A stretch of 7,704 bases of DNA from CAYMEV01 sp964431655 [NCBI: uncultured bacterium] (GTDB taxonomy: Bacteria > CAYMEV01). Each line of letters opens with the position of its first letter. Within the stretch, counting starts at the first letter, position 1. The translations under genes and the position numbers were made by a program. Location: contig CAYSKJ010000083.1 of the NCBI GenBank assembly GCA_964431655.1, positions 1 through 7,704 on the forward strand, read 5' to 3'. Below, piece after piece: positions 1 through 7,051 of the stretch. The notes under the pieces were generated by a model. That model saw only the letters and a list, made by a program, of their open reading frames with translations, ran no database searches and was not told the DNA's origin.

Positions 1-353
1 AGTGCTTCCTTGGCCTTTTCTTCGGAAACACCCTCCATCTCATAAAGGACACGGCCTTTTTTAATTACTGCCACCCATCCTTCCGGAGACCCTTTTCCTT
101 TACCCATCCTTGTTTCAGCTGGTTTTTTAGTAATAGCCTTATGGGGAAAGATCCTTATCCAGATCTTGCCGCCCCTCTTTATATTCCTTGTCATGGCAAT
201 ACGGGCAGCTTCTATCTGCCTGTCCGTAATCCAGCCGTTTTCCATGGCTATTATCCCATAGGTGCCGAAATCAAGGTTAAATCCACCCTTAGCCATACCC
301 CGGTTTGTACCCTTCTGGGGTTTACGATATTTTACCCTGTTAGGACTTAACAT
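1..353 (-). CDS. rplP: 50S ribosomal protein L16 (uL16), partial: C-terminus beyond the left edge
   Basis: L16 is a 50S protein near the A-site tRNA elbow and helps form the peptidyl-transferase region. Reading from the ATG at 353-351 gives 117 complete codons plus two bases, with no stop before the window edge. The family is about 136-145 residues, so roughly 20-25 residues are missing. Visible signatures are the start [27 protein letters not shown] (residues 45-56), GKIWIRIFP (62-70), RMGKGKG (82-88) and VLYEMEGV (102-109). Arg82 aligns with E. coli Arg81, the residue hydroxylated by RoxA/YcfD in that species; whether this organism modifies it is unknown. A GGAG ribosome-binding site lies 7 nt upstream of the start. 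The gene follows rpsC after 11 nt, as in the standard S10 operon. The truncation is a window-edge effect, not a broken gene. Confidence 0.97.
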   Translation of the reverse strand, partial: MLSPNRVKYRKPQKGTNRGMAKGGFNLDFGTYGIIAMENGWITDRQIEAARIAMTRNIKRGGKIWIRIFPHKAITKKPAETRMGKGKGSPEGWVAVIKKGRVLYEMEGVSEEKAKEA

Positions 354-364
354 ATCATTTCTCC

Positions 365-1042
365 TTAGCTTCTCTTATTCCTGGCTGTCTTTTCTTCGCC
401 TTCAGCATCATGGACATAATACTTGTCCCCTTTATATATCCATACCTTAATCCCTATGGCGCCGTAAGTTGTATGGCAGACAGAGAGGGAATAATCAATA
501 TCAGCCCTCAGGGTATGCAAGGGTACCCTGCCGTACATGTATCTGTCCTGTCTTGCCATCTCAGAACCGTCCAGCCTTCCCTTTATCATAAGCTTAATTC
601 CCTGGACATTGCACCGCTTGGCATCTCCCAGTGCCTTTTTCAAGGCTCTGCGGTAGCCCACCCTCTTTGCAATCTGGCTTGCTATCTTTTCAGAAACCAG
701 CTTTGCATCAAGTTCAGGGGTTTTTACCTCTTTTATGAATATAAATACCTTCTTGCTGGTAAGGTTTTCCAGGTCTTTCTTGAAAATTTCAATATCATGG
801 CCCTTCTTGCCGATTATAACACCCGGTCTTGCGGCATGTATATAAAGGTTTATCTTGTCACCCAGCCTCTGGATCGAAATATTTGAGATACCTGCATTCT
901 GCATCCTGTTATTGACATATTTTTTTATCTCAACATCCTCAACCAGCCACTCGGAATAATTTTTCTTAGCGGAGTACCAAATGGAATCCCATGTCCTGTT
1001 GATACCTAACCTGAAACCCTTAGGATTTACTTTCTGTCCCAA
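365..1042 (-). CDS. rpsC: 30S ribosomal protein S3 (uS3), TTG start
   Basis: S3 sits at the mRNA entry tunnel of the 30S head and contributes to the ribosomal mRNA helicase. The 225-residue product opens with [12 protein letters not shown] after the initiator, the conserved bacterial S3 N-terminus, which fixes the start at a TTG codon (1042-1040) with no usable ATG nearby. A type-2 KH domain carries the GVIIGKKG loop at 74-81. Arg131, Arg132 and Lys135 in YRRALKKA match the basic helicase residues described for E. coli S3. The C-terminal domain has [15 protein letters not shown] and a [12 protein letters not shown] strand. The segment [10 protein letters not shown] (about 155-164) differs from the commoner GRLGGAEIAR. 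Eleven bases separate it from the rplV stop, and its Shine-Dalgarno overlaps that stop. Family assignment is certain. Confidence 0.98.
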   Translation of the reverse strand: MGQKVNPKGFRLGINRTWDSIWYSAKKNYSEWLVEDVEIKKYVNNRMQNAGISNISIQRLGDKINLYIHAARPGVIIGKKGHDIEIFKKDLENLTSKKVFIFIKEVKTPELDAKLVSEKIASQIAKRVGYRRALKKALGDAKRCNVQGIKLMIKGRLDGSEMARQDRYMYGRVPLHTLRADIDYSLSVCHTTYGAIGIKVWIYKGDKYYVHDAEGEEKTARNKRS

Positions 1043-1055
1043 TCTCCTTCCTCCT
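1043..1055 (-). promoter_or_regulatory. Shine-Dalgarno region for the TTG start of rpsC, overlapping the rplV stop
   Basis: On the minus strand the rplV stop TAG (1056-1054) runs straight into a perfect AGGAGG (1055-1050), followed by a second AAGGAG (1049-1044), then TTG at 1042. The first motif lies 7 nt from TTG, an ideal spacing; the second is only 1 nt away and is probably not the one used. The strong site may compensate for the weaker TTG start and favour coupling to rplV termination (inference). Confidence 0.85.
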
Positions 1056-1398
1056 ATCCTTGTGTTTTTTCTGCTAAAATTATAGTAATATGGGAAGATC
1101 GCTTGATAATTCTGTTGGCCCTTCCCCGCGCTCTGGGCATGATTCTTTTAAGGGAACGGCCCTCGTTAACAATAGCTGTTTTAACGTACAGGTCTTGCAT
1201 TTCATCAAGATTGGTAAGGTCTTTTGCATTTGCAACCGCAGAATTCAATACCATCTCAACATACTTCTTATTGGCCTTTTCAACACCTCTCAAGATAACC
1301 AGGGCATCGGCGACCTTTCTTCCCCTGATAAGGTCAACAATAGGCCTCAGCTTGAAAGGAGATACCCTCAGGTGTTTACCGACTGCTTTCAATTCCAT
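1054..1398 (-). CDS. rplV: 50S ribosomal protein L22 (uL22)
   Basis: L22 binds 23S rRNA in all domains, and its long beta-hairpin lines the polypeptide exit tunnel next to L4. The product has 114 residues, normal for the family (about 110-118). Conserved features are the N-terminal RVSPFKLRPIVDLIRGRKV block (11-29), the helix containing VLNSAVANAKD (50-60), and the beta-hairpin with KRIMPRARGRANRIIKRSSHI (84-104), where macrolide-resistance changes map in other species; no deletion or duplication of that loop is visible. The ATG at 1398-1396 is preceded by AAGGTGATG sequence lying in the end of rpsS. Only 6 nt separate it from the rpsS stop, suggesting translational coupling. Confidence 0.98.
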   Translation of the reverse strand: MELKAVGKHLRVSPFKLRPIVDLIRGRKVADALVILRGVEKANKKYVEMVLNSAVANAKDLTNLDEMQDLYVKTAIVNEGRSLKRIMPRARGRANRIIKRSSHITIILAEKTQG

Positions 1399-1404
1399 CG
1401 CTCA

Positions 1405-1677
1405 TCACCTTCTCTTTGCTTTTTTCTCGGACTTTTCATGTCCCTTAAAGGTCCTTGTTATGGCAAATTCACCAAGCTTGTGACCTATCATGCTTTCTGT
1501 AACATAAACCGGAATAAATTTCTTGCCGTTATGGACAGCAAAAGTCAGGCCTACAAAGTCAGGTATTATTGTAGATCTTCTGGACCATGTCTTGATAACG
1601 CCCTTCTTTTCACCCTTTAATGCTTTATTTAATAAATGGGTATCCACAAAAGGATTTTTCTTTAAAGACCTCGCCAT
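1405..1677 (-). CDS. rpsS: 30S ribosomal protein S19 (uS19)
   Basis: S19 binds 16S rRNA in the 30S head together with S13 and contacts the A-site tRNA region and bridge B1. The 90-residue product has the family's typical length and motifs: [12 protein letters not shown] at the N-terminus, [15 protein letters not shown] (29-43), [14 protein letters not shown] (48-61), [10 protein letters not shown] (63-72), and a basic tail after RTFKGH. The ATG start at 1677-1675 is preceded by a perfect AGGAGGA 8-9 nt upstream, inside the 21-nt spacer from rplB. It lies in the conserved order rplB-rpsS-rplV-rpsC. Nothing about it is unusual. Confidence 0.98.
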   Translation of the reverse strand: MARSLKKNPFVDTHLLNKALKGEKKGVIKTWSRRSTIIPDFVGLTFAVHNGKKFIPVYVTESMIGHKLGEFAITRTFKGHEKSEKKAKRR

Positions 1678-1698
1678 TTTAGTAGTTCCTCCTCATCA

Positions 1699-2529
1699 TC
1701 ACTTTTGTTTTCTTCTTCTGATTATCACCCTGTCAGAAGCCTTGTTCTTCTTTCTTGTCTTATACCCCTTAGTAGGCTTGCCCCATGGTGTACAGGGATG
1801 TCTTCCGCCGGAGGACTTGCCTTCGCCTCCTCCCAATGGGTGGTCAATCGGATTCATCGCAACTCCTCTGACCTTGGGTTTTCTGCCTATCCATCTGGTC
1901 CTTCCTGCTTTCCCGAATTTAATTTTTGAAAAGTCCTCATTCCCTACTTCACCTATGGTAGCCCTGCAGTTGAGGTCAAATATCCTCAGCTCGCCGGAGG
2001 GCATCTTCACATAGGCCTTGTTCTTCTCCTTGGACATCAGTTTGCAGGAGGTTCCTGCCGAGCGTGCAATCTGTCCGCCCTTCATCGGCCTCATTTCAAG
2101 GTTGTATATGGATATACCGAGAGGAATATTTTTAAGAAGCATGGTATTGCCTTCTTTTATGGCAGCCTTTTCACCAGAAAACAGCATATCACCCTTTTTC
2201 ATCTTTTTGGATGCAAGAACATATCTCTTCTCTCCGTCTGCATAGTTCAAAAGAGCAATGTTAGCGGTCCTGTTGGGGTCATATTCAATAGATCTGACCC
2301 TTGCTTCTATTTCATCCTTATTCCTTTTGAAATCAATTATCCTGTACCTTCTCTTATGACCTCCACCCCTTCTCCTCATGGTGATGCTTCCTGAGTTGTT
2401 CCTTCCGGATATCTTTGTTTTCCCTGTTGTAAGGGATTTTTCCGGTGCAACCCTGTCAATATCATCAAAGGTCAGAATGCTCTTAAATCTCTGGCTTGTG
2501 GTGGTTGGTTTAAATTTCTTAATTCCCAT
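1699..2529 (-). CDS. rplB: 50S ribosomal protein L2 (uL2)
   Basis: L2 is one of the most conserved 50S proteins. It is needed for subunit association and lies close to the peptidyl-transferase centre. The 276-residue product matches family length (about 273-280). Visible blocks are GRNNSGSIT (42-50), [20 protein letters not shown] (52-71), [14 protein letters not shown] (81-94), [11 protein letters not shown] (150-160), [10 protein letters not shown] (188-197) and [11 protein letters not shown] (220-230), then a basic C-terminus. His230 (E. coli His229 without Met) is present in [10 protein letters not shown], but the second histidine of the usual DHPHGGGEG is Leu232 here. The N-terminal segment PEKSLTTG recalls Bacteroidetes-type L2. 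The ATG at 2529-2527 has AAAGGAG 7 nt upstream, and the rplW stop is 16 nt away. Confidence 0.98.
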   Translation of the reverse strand: MGIKKFKPTTTSQRFKSILTFDDIDRVAPEKSLTTGKTKISGRNNSGSITMRRRGGGHKRRYRIIDFKRNKDEIEARVRSIEYDPNRTANIALLNYADGEKRYVLASKKMKKGDMLFSGEKAAIKEGNTMLLKNIPLGISIYNLEMRPMKGGQIARSAGTSCKLMSKEKNKAYVKMPSGELRIFDLNCRATIGEVGNEDFSKIKFGKAGRTRWIGRKPKVRGVAMNPIDHPLGGGEGKSSGGRHPCTPWGKPTKGYKTRKKNKASDRVIIRRRKQK

Positions 2530-2545
2530 ATCAGAGCTCCTTTAC

Positions 2546-2836
2546 TTATATTCCCTCAAAAAATTCTATTTTGCTTCCTTCTGCCAAGGTAATAACAGCT
2601 TTTTTCCAGTCCGGCCGCTTTCCTTCCTTAAACCTGACCCTCTTCTTTTTACCCTTGTTCTTGATGATGTTTACATCGGTAACCTTAACATTGAACAGGG
2701 ATTCACAGGCTCTTTTCACCTCTATCTTATTGGAATTCATGGCAACCTTGAACATAACCTTACCGGTGCTTTCCTTTATATTGGTCCCCTTTTCAGTAAT
2801 GTAGGGACTTATTAATATATCATAGGGCAGTTTCAT
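2546..2836 (-). CDS. rplW: 50S ribosomal protein L23 (uL23)
   Basis: L23 sits at the exit of the polypeptide tunnel and is the docking site for trigger factor and the signal recognition particle. The 96-residue product has the family pattern: ISPYITEKGTNIKE (9-22), with Glu16 matching the conserved factor-binding glutamate of bacterial L23; then KVMFKVAMNSNKIEVKRACE, FNVKVTDVNIIKNKGKKKRV and RPDWKKAVITLAEG. The ATG (2836-2834) shares four bases with the rplD stop (ATGA), and an AAGGAG site lies 8 nt upstream inside rplD. This predicts tightly coupled translation of L4 and L23, which are made in equal amounts. Confidence 0.98.
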   Translation of the reverse strand: MKLPYDILISPYITEKGTNIKESTGKVMFKVAMNSNKIEVKRACESLFNVKVTDVNIIKNKGKKKRVRFKEGKRPDWKKAVITLAEGSKIEFFEGI

Positions 2837-3468
2837 TGGAGTATCTCCTTTTCAACGCTTTCCAGTGCGTTTTTTGTTATAAGCACAGTCCTGCAGTTTA
2901 ATACGCTGTAAAGGTTCAGACCTGTCCAGGAAATGATTTCAACGGCTGGGATATTCCTCATGGAGAGGATGATATTATCATTGCCGTATTCTTCCTCCGA
3001 GAGAACAACCAGCGCCTTACTGCTGATGTCAAGATTTTTCAGCATCCTGGCAAAATCCCTGGTACTGGGCTTTTCGTACTCAATTTTGTCAATTACCTTT
3101 ATATCATTATTGATAAGCTTCTGGGCAATCGAGGACCTTAAGGCCAGTTTTCTAACCTTTTTGGGCAGTTTAATGGCATAATCTCTCGGATGAGGACCAA
3201 ATACCACACCGCCGCCTACCCAGACCGGCGAACGCCTTGTCCCAGCCCTGGCACGGCCTGTACCTTTCTGCCGGTAAGGTTTGGCTCCCCCTCCCCTGAC
3301 ATCCCTGCGGGTCTTGGTATCTGCTGTCCCCTGCCTCTGCTTGTTAAGCTGATACCTGACCACATCATTGTAAAGGTCTGGCCTTACCGGTATGCTTTCA
3401 ATGTCGCTGGTGAACTGGTACTGGCCTGATGACTTTCCTTCCTTATTAAAAATATCTAAATTCTTCAT
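2833..3468 (-). CDS. rplD: 50S ribosomal protein L4 (uL4)
   Basis: L4 binds 23S rRNA and sends an extended loop to the narrowest part of the exit tunnel. In E. coli it also represses the S10 operon. The 211-residue product is of family length. The loop is clear at about residues 50-95: DTKTRRDVRGGGAKPYRQKG, then TGRARAGTRRSPVWVGGGVVFGPHPRDY. The globular part follows with KLPKKVRKLALRSS (100-113) and a C-terminal alternating beta/alpha region ending near TVLITKNALESVE. The ATG at 3468-3466 has AGAGGT upstream, overlapping the rplC TAG stop 11 nt away. The stop TGA overlaps the rplW start. There is no long leader ahead of rpsJ of the kind L4 uses for autoregulation in E. coli. Confidence 0.98.
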   Translation of the reverse strand: MKNLDIFNKEGKSSGQYQFTSDIESIPVRPDLYNDVVRYQLNKQRQGTADTKTRRDVRGGGAKPYRQKGTGRARAGTRRSPVWVGGGVVFGPHPRDYAIKLPKKVRKLALRSSIAQKLINNDIKVIDKIEYEKPSTRDFARMLKNLDISSKALVVLSEEEYGNDNIILSMRNIPAVEIISWTGLNLYSVLNCRTVLITKNALESVEKEILQ

Positions 3469-3479
3469 GGCAAAAACCT

Positions 3480-4106
3480 CTACCTTTTGTTCCTTATTAT
3501 TACATAGGAGCCTTTTACTCCTGGAACGGCACCCCTGACAAGAATATAGTTATCATCCTTGGATACCTCTACTATCCTGACGCTTTTGAGGGTAACCCTT
3601 TCATTGCCCATCCTCCCCGGCATTTTTTTGCCCTTGTATACCCTGGACGGATCAGCTGATGCGCCAATGGACCCGGTCTGTTTATGAAAACGGGAGCCGT
3701 GGGTCTTTCTTCCTCCACCGAATCCATGCCTTTTGACAACACCCTGGAATCCCTTGCCTTTTGAAGTTCCGGTCAGAACCGCAGTTTCTCCGGCCTCAAA
3801 AATATCAGCATATATCTTTTCACCGGTATTCAGTTCCGGTTCTTCCTTAAAGCGGATTTCCTTCAGGTATCTGGTAGGAGGTATATTAATATTCTTAAAG
3901 TGTCCTCGAATCTGCTTTGTCGGGCTTTTCCTCGGCTTGGCCTCAACAAGCCCGAGCTGAAGAGCCCAGTAGCCATCTTTGTTAATGGTCTTTTTCTGGA
4001 CTACAACACAGGGCCCGGCCTGTATGACCGTCACAGGAATAAACAATCCGTTTTCATCAATAATCTGTGTCATACCAAGCTTTTTTCCTAATAATCCTTT
4101 AGTCAT
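3480..4106 (-). CDS. rplC: 50S ribosomal protein L3 (uL3)
   Basis: L3 is an early 50S assembly protein whose central extension reaches toward the peptidyl-transferase centre. The 208-residue product shows [12 protein letters not shown] (4-15), [16 protein letters not shown] (25-40), ALQLG, the [20 protein letters not shown] block (113-132), [15 protein letters not shown] (135-149) and [16 protein letters not shown] (157-172). At the position of E. coli Gln150, which PrmB methylates, there is no glutamine (SIGASADP), a common variant in other bacteria, so PrmB-type modification is not expected here. The ATG at 4106-4104 has GAGGAG 9 nt upstream, overlapping the TGA stop of rpsJ. Family and start are secure. 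Confidence 0.98.
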   Translation of the reverse strand: MTKGLLGKKLGMTQIIDENGLFIPVTVIQAGPCVVVQKKTINKDGYWALQLGLVEAKPRKSPTKQIRGHFKNINIPPTRYLKEIRFKEEPELNTGEKIYADIFEAGETAVLTGTSKGKGFQGVVKRHGFGGGRKTHGSRFHKQTGSIGASADPSRVYKGKKMPGRMGNERVTLKSVRIVEVSKDDNYILVRGAVPGVKGSYVIIRNKR

Positions 4107-4119
4107 CTCAACTCACTCC

Positions 4120-4425
4120 TCAAAAAGTTTTAATCTCTACATCAACTCCAGGCGGAAGCTCTAAATGCGTAAGCTCATCAATGGTCTTAGGAGTCAAATC
4201 CAGTATGTCGACCAGGCGCTTATGTGTACGGATTTCAAACTGCTCCCTGGATTTTTTGTCAATATTCGGTCCTCTGAGCACAGTCATTTTATTTATCTCT
4301 GTGGGCAGAGGTATGGGGCCCAGAATATTGGCACCGGTCCTTTTTGCAGTATTAACGATCTTTTTTGTGCTCTGATCGAGAATATGATTATCAAAGGCCT
4401 TCAATCTAATTCTAATTTTGTTCAT
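4120..4425 (-). CDS. rpsJ: 30S ribosomal protein S10 (uS10), also the antitermination factor NusE
   Basis: S10 is a 30S head protein and, as NusE, a partner of NusB/NusG in transcription antitermination and transcription-translation coupling. The product is 101 residues starting [12 protein letters not shown], with [17 protein letters not shown] (16-32), GPIPLPTE (36-43), the extended loop [16 protein letters not shown] (59-74) and [12 protein letters not shown] (88-99). Two in-frame ATGs exist, at 4431 and 4425. I chose 4425 because GAGGA lies 8 nt from it but only 2 nt from the upstream ATG, and because the protein then aligns with the B. subtilis and E. coli lengths (102-103). It follows fusA directly; tuf, which sits here in E. 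coli and Bacillus, is absent. Confidence 0.97.
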   Translation of the reverse strand: MNKIRIRLKAFDNHILDQSTKKIVNTAKRTGANILGPIPLPTEINKMTVLRGPNIDKKSREQFEIRTHKRLVDILDLTPKTIDELTHLELPPGVDVEIKTF

Positions 4426-4464
4426 AATCATTTTCCTCTTTGTTTATATAATATTTTAATAGAT
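4426..4464 (-). promoter_or_regulatory. AT-rich fusA-rpsJ spacer with rpsJ ribosome-binding site
   Basis: This is the join between the 'str' and 'S10' parts of the cluster. On the minus strand it is nearly all A and T with TATTATA-like sequence (around 4456-4449), then GAGGA at 4438-4434. A TTGTTA lies upstream in the end of fusA (around 4479-4474), but the distance to the TATTAT is about 19 bp, so a secondary promoter is only a weak possibility. No hairpin resembling a terminator or an E. coli-type L4 leader is present. The ribosome-binding site itself is well supported; the promoter is not. Confidence 0.4.
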
Positions 4465-6543
4465 TCATATATTAACAACCTTACGGCTTTTTACAAGCTC
4501 TTCAAAAATTCCTGCAGGCAGCGGATCATACCTTAAAAACTGCATCATAAAAGTCCCCCTTCCCTGGGTAAGGCTTCTAATAGCGGTAGAGTAGCCGAAC
4601 ATGTTTGCAATGGGGGATTCGGATATGATAATCTTCTGGTAGTTTTTGTCATTAAGACTGACTATCTTGCTTCTCTTGGAATGAAGGTCGCTTATGACTG
4701 TGCCGAGGAATTCTTCCGGGACACATATCTCCATTTTCATAACAGGCTCCAGCAGTATGGGCTTGGCACTCCCCATGGCATTCTTAAAAGCCATGGAACC
4801 CGCGATGAAAAAGCTCAAATCGCTAGAATCGACCTCATGATAGGAGCCGTCAATTATACAGGCCTTTATCCCGACCATGGGATAATTAAGAAGGCATCCT
4901 TCTGAAGCTGCCCCAATAATACCGTTTCTCACTGAGCTGATGTATTCCCTTGGTATGCACCCTCCCACGGTATTGTCCACAACATCTATATCGTTGCTGT
5001 CAGAAGGTTCAACCGTAATAACAACGTGGCCGTACTGGCCCTTCCCGCCGCTCTGCCTGATATACCTGCCTTCAGCCTTTGTCTTTAATGTAATGGTCTC
5101 CTTATAGGCAATCTTGGGCTTTGATACCTTTACATCAAGGCTGAATTCACGTTTTATCCTTTCCACCAGTATTTCCAGATGCAGTTCGCCCATTCCCCCG
5201 ATAAGGGTCTGGCCTGTTTCCCGGTCAGTTTTTATGGTAAGTGATGGGTCTTCAGAAGAAAGCTTATTTAACGCGATGGAAAGCTTCTCTTCATCAACCT
5301 TCTTTTTTGGCTCCACAGCTACAAATATCACAGAATCTGGCAATGATATGCTTTCAAACTGGAAATCCATATTCTCCGATACCAGGGTATTGCCCGTGGA
5401 TGCATCGCTGAGTCCGCAGATGGCGCCTATATCTCCGGCATAAAGCTCGTTGACATCCTCCCTCTTGCTGCCATGCACTTTAAGCAGGCGGCTTACCCTG
5501 TGAATAATCCCCTTGGTGGAATTAAAAACCTTGTCACCCTTCTTCAGCTTCCCGGAATAAACGCGTATATAAAGCAGTTTTCCAAGATATGGTTCATTGA
5601 TTATCTTGAAAACCAGGGCAGAAAAAAAGGATTCAGGATCCGAGCTGACCCTGATTTCCCCGGTTCCTTCATCCGGAGCCGTATGAACAACGATGGGAGG
5701 AATGTCCAGGGGGGAGGGGAAATAATCTGCAACAGCATCAAGAAGGACCTGAATGCCCTTGTTCTTGAAAGCTGAACCGCATATTACCGGGACTATATTA
5801 TTTCTCAGGGTATTCTCACGGATGGTTTTTACCAGGAATTCTTCCCCTATTACCTTTTCATCCAGGTAGGACATGGCAAATTCATCATCCTGGTCTGCAA
5901 GCTTCTCATATAGAATGCCCCTGTATCTTTTCACAGTATCCTTGTATTCAGCAGGCACGTCCTCTTCCAATATATTCAAACCCTTTGACTCCTGGTCGAA
6001 TATTAAAAGCCGGTTTTTGATTATGTCTATTACTCCGGCAAATTCCTCTTCCATAAAATAGGGAATAGTCAAAATACAGCACTCAACGTAGAGTTTCTCT
6101 TCAATTTCCTTTACAATATCGAAAAACTGGGCTCCCTGCCTGTCCATCTTGTTTATAAAAGCGATTTTCGGTATACCGAATTTCGTTGCCTGCCTGAATA
6201 CTGTCTCAGACTGTGACTGAACACCGCCAACAGCACAAAAGACAGCAATAACCCCGTCAAGCACCCTCAGGGATCTTTCAACCTCCAGGGTGAAATCTAC
6301 ATGGCCGGGCGTATCTATGAGATTCAGCTGGTATCCTTTCCAGGAGCATGAAGTTGCCGCCGAGTAAATGGTTATGCCCCTTTCCTGTTCCTGGTCCATG
6401 AAATCCATTGTGGCTTCCCCCGTATGAACCTCTCCTATCTTGTAATTTTTGCCCGTATAATACAATATCCTCTCAGACAGGGTTGTCTTACCGGCATCTA
6501 TATGGGCAATAATTCCAATATTCCTTATTTTTGAGAGATCCAT
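4465..6543 (-). CDS. fusA: Elongation factor G (EF-G), ribosomal translocase GTPase
   Basis: EF-G drives tRNA-mRNA translocation with GTP hydrolysis, and with RRF it recycles ribosomes. The 692-residue product starts MDLSKIRNIGIIAHIDAGKT. G-domain motifs are AHIDAGKT (13-20), the switch I region QERGITIYSAAT (53-64), DTPGH (77-81), NKMD (131-134) and GSAFK (256-260). Domain II lies near 305-395. Domain III contains GGMGELHLEI (449-458). Domain IV has RQSGGKGQYGH (496-506) and GSYHEVDSS (566-574), with His569 equivalent to E. coli His583 at the decoding-site tip. Domain V ends FLRYDPLP. A TTG six bases upstream (6549) is in frame, but AAGGGA is 9 nt from the ATG and 3 nt from the TTG, so I take the ATG. 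Several positions differ from the commonest consensus (see findings), but all catalytic motifs are intact. rpsG ends 20 nt upstream. Confidence 0.97.
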   Translation of the reverse strand: MDLSKIRNIGIIAHIDAGKTTLSERILYYTGKNYKIGEVHTGEATMDFMDQEQERGITIYSAATSCSWKGYQLNLIDTPGHVDFTLEVERSLRVLDGVIAVFCAVGGVQSQSETVFRQATKFGIPKIAFINKMDRQGAQFFDIVKEIEEKLYVECCILTIPYFMEEEFAGVIDIIKNRLLIFDQESKGLNILEEDVPAEYKDTVKRYRGILYEKLADQDDEFAMSYLDEKVIGEEFLVKTIRENTLRNNIVPVICGSAFKNKGIQVLLDAVADYFPSPLDIPPIVVHTAPDEGTGEIRVSSDPESFFSALVFKIINEPYLGKLLYIRVYSGKLKKGDKVFNSTKGIIHRVSRLLKVHGSKREDVNELYAGDIGAICGLSDASTGNTLVSENMDFQFESISLPDSVIFVAVEPKKKVDEEKLSIALNKLSSEDPSLTIKTDRETGQTLIGGMGELHLEILVERIKREFSLDVKVSKPKIAYKETITLKTKAEGRYIRQSGGKGQYGHVVITVEPSDSNDIDVVDNTVGGCIPREYISSVRNGIIGAASEGCLLNYPMVGIKACIIDGSYHEVDSSDLSFFIAGSMAFKNAMGSAKPILLEPVMKMEICVPEEFLGTVISDLHSKRSKIVSLNDKNYQKIIISESPIANMFGYSTAIRSLTQGRGTFMMQFLRYDPLPAGIFEELVKSRKVVNI

Positions 6544-6558
6544 ATCCAAAAGTCCCTT
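6544..6558 (-). promoter_or_regulatory. Ribosome-binding site deciding the fusA start
   Basis: AAGGGA at 6558-6553 on the minus strand is 9 nt from ATG at 6543 and 3 nt from the alternative TTG at 6549. The spacing and codon preference both favour ATG. The match is weaker than at the neighbouring genes. Confidence 0.6.
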
Positions 6559-6563
6559 TTTAC

Positions 6564-7034
6564 TTATCCCCTGTAATGGGCAAAGGTCTTGTTAGCCTCA
6601 GCCATCCTGTGGGTTTCTTCTTTCTTCTTTATTGTTGCCCCACGGTTATGGTAGGCATCCATCAGCTCACCGTAAAGCTTGTTCTTCATTCCCTTTTCAT
6701 GCCTTTTCCTTGAATACTGGATTAACCAGCGGATAGCAAGTGCATTCTGCCTGGTATGGGTAACCTCCATGGGAACCTGGTAGGTGGACCCGCCCACTCT
6801 CTTGGATTTTACCTCAAGCTGAGGCTTGACGTTCTCAAGGGCTTTTTTGAATATTACCAGGGGATTGTCCTTTTCCTTGCTTTCAATTATATCCATGGTC
6901 CCGTAGAATATTTTCTGAGCTACTGTCTTTTTGCCCCTTTTCATAAGGCAGTTTATAAATTTCTGCACTACAACTTCATTATATAATGCATCACCCTTTA
7001 TTTCAGGATTCGGTTTAAATTGTCTTCTCGGCAT
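6564..7034 (-). CDS. rpsG: 30S ribosomal protein S7 (uS7)
   Basis: S7 is the primary binder of the 3' major domain of 16S rRNA and lies near the E site. The 156-residue product is the usual bacterial length. Motifs are MPRRQFKPNPE at the start, VQKFINCLMKRGKKTVAQKI (23-42), ALENVKPQLEVKSKRVGGST (65-84) followed by the beta-hairpin YQVPMEV, RQNALAIRWL (95-104), and HRMAEANKTFAHYRG at the C-terminus. The ATG at 7034-7032 is preceded by purine-rich GGGAGAGGGAA. rpsL ends 17 nt upstream. In E. coli S7 represses its operon by binding a much longer rpsL-rpsG spacer; a target of that kind cannot fit here. Confidence 0.98.
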   Translation of the reverse strand: MPRRQFKPNPEIKGDALYNEVVVQKFINCLMKRGKKTVAQKIFYGTMDIIESKEKDNPLVIFKKALENVKPQLEVKSKRVGGSTYQVPMEVTHTRQNALAIRWLIQYSRKRHEKGMKNKLYGELMDAYHNRGATIKKKEETHRMAEANKTFAHYRG

Positions 7035-7051
7035 TTCCCTCTCCCATCCTA

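Noticed and set aside
410-886. 158-codon open frame on the plus strand opposite rpsC
   Set aside because: It lies fully antisense to the unambiguous S3 gene, has no recognisable family, and looks like a codon-bias shadow.
1090-2014. Several long plus-strand frames opposite rplV, rpsS and rplB
   Set aside because: They overlap one another and three certain ribosomal protein genes. Their hydrophobic Phe/Leu-rich translations are what antisense of Lys-rich genes produces.
6544-6549. Upstream TTG start for fusA adding two residues
   Set aside because: It lies only 3 nt from the ribosome-binding site, and the ATG at 6543 gives a normal EF-G N-terminus.
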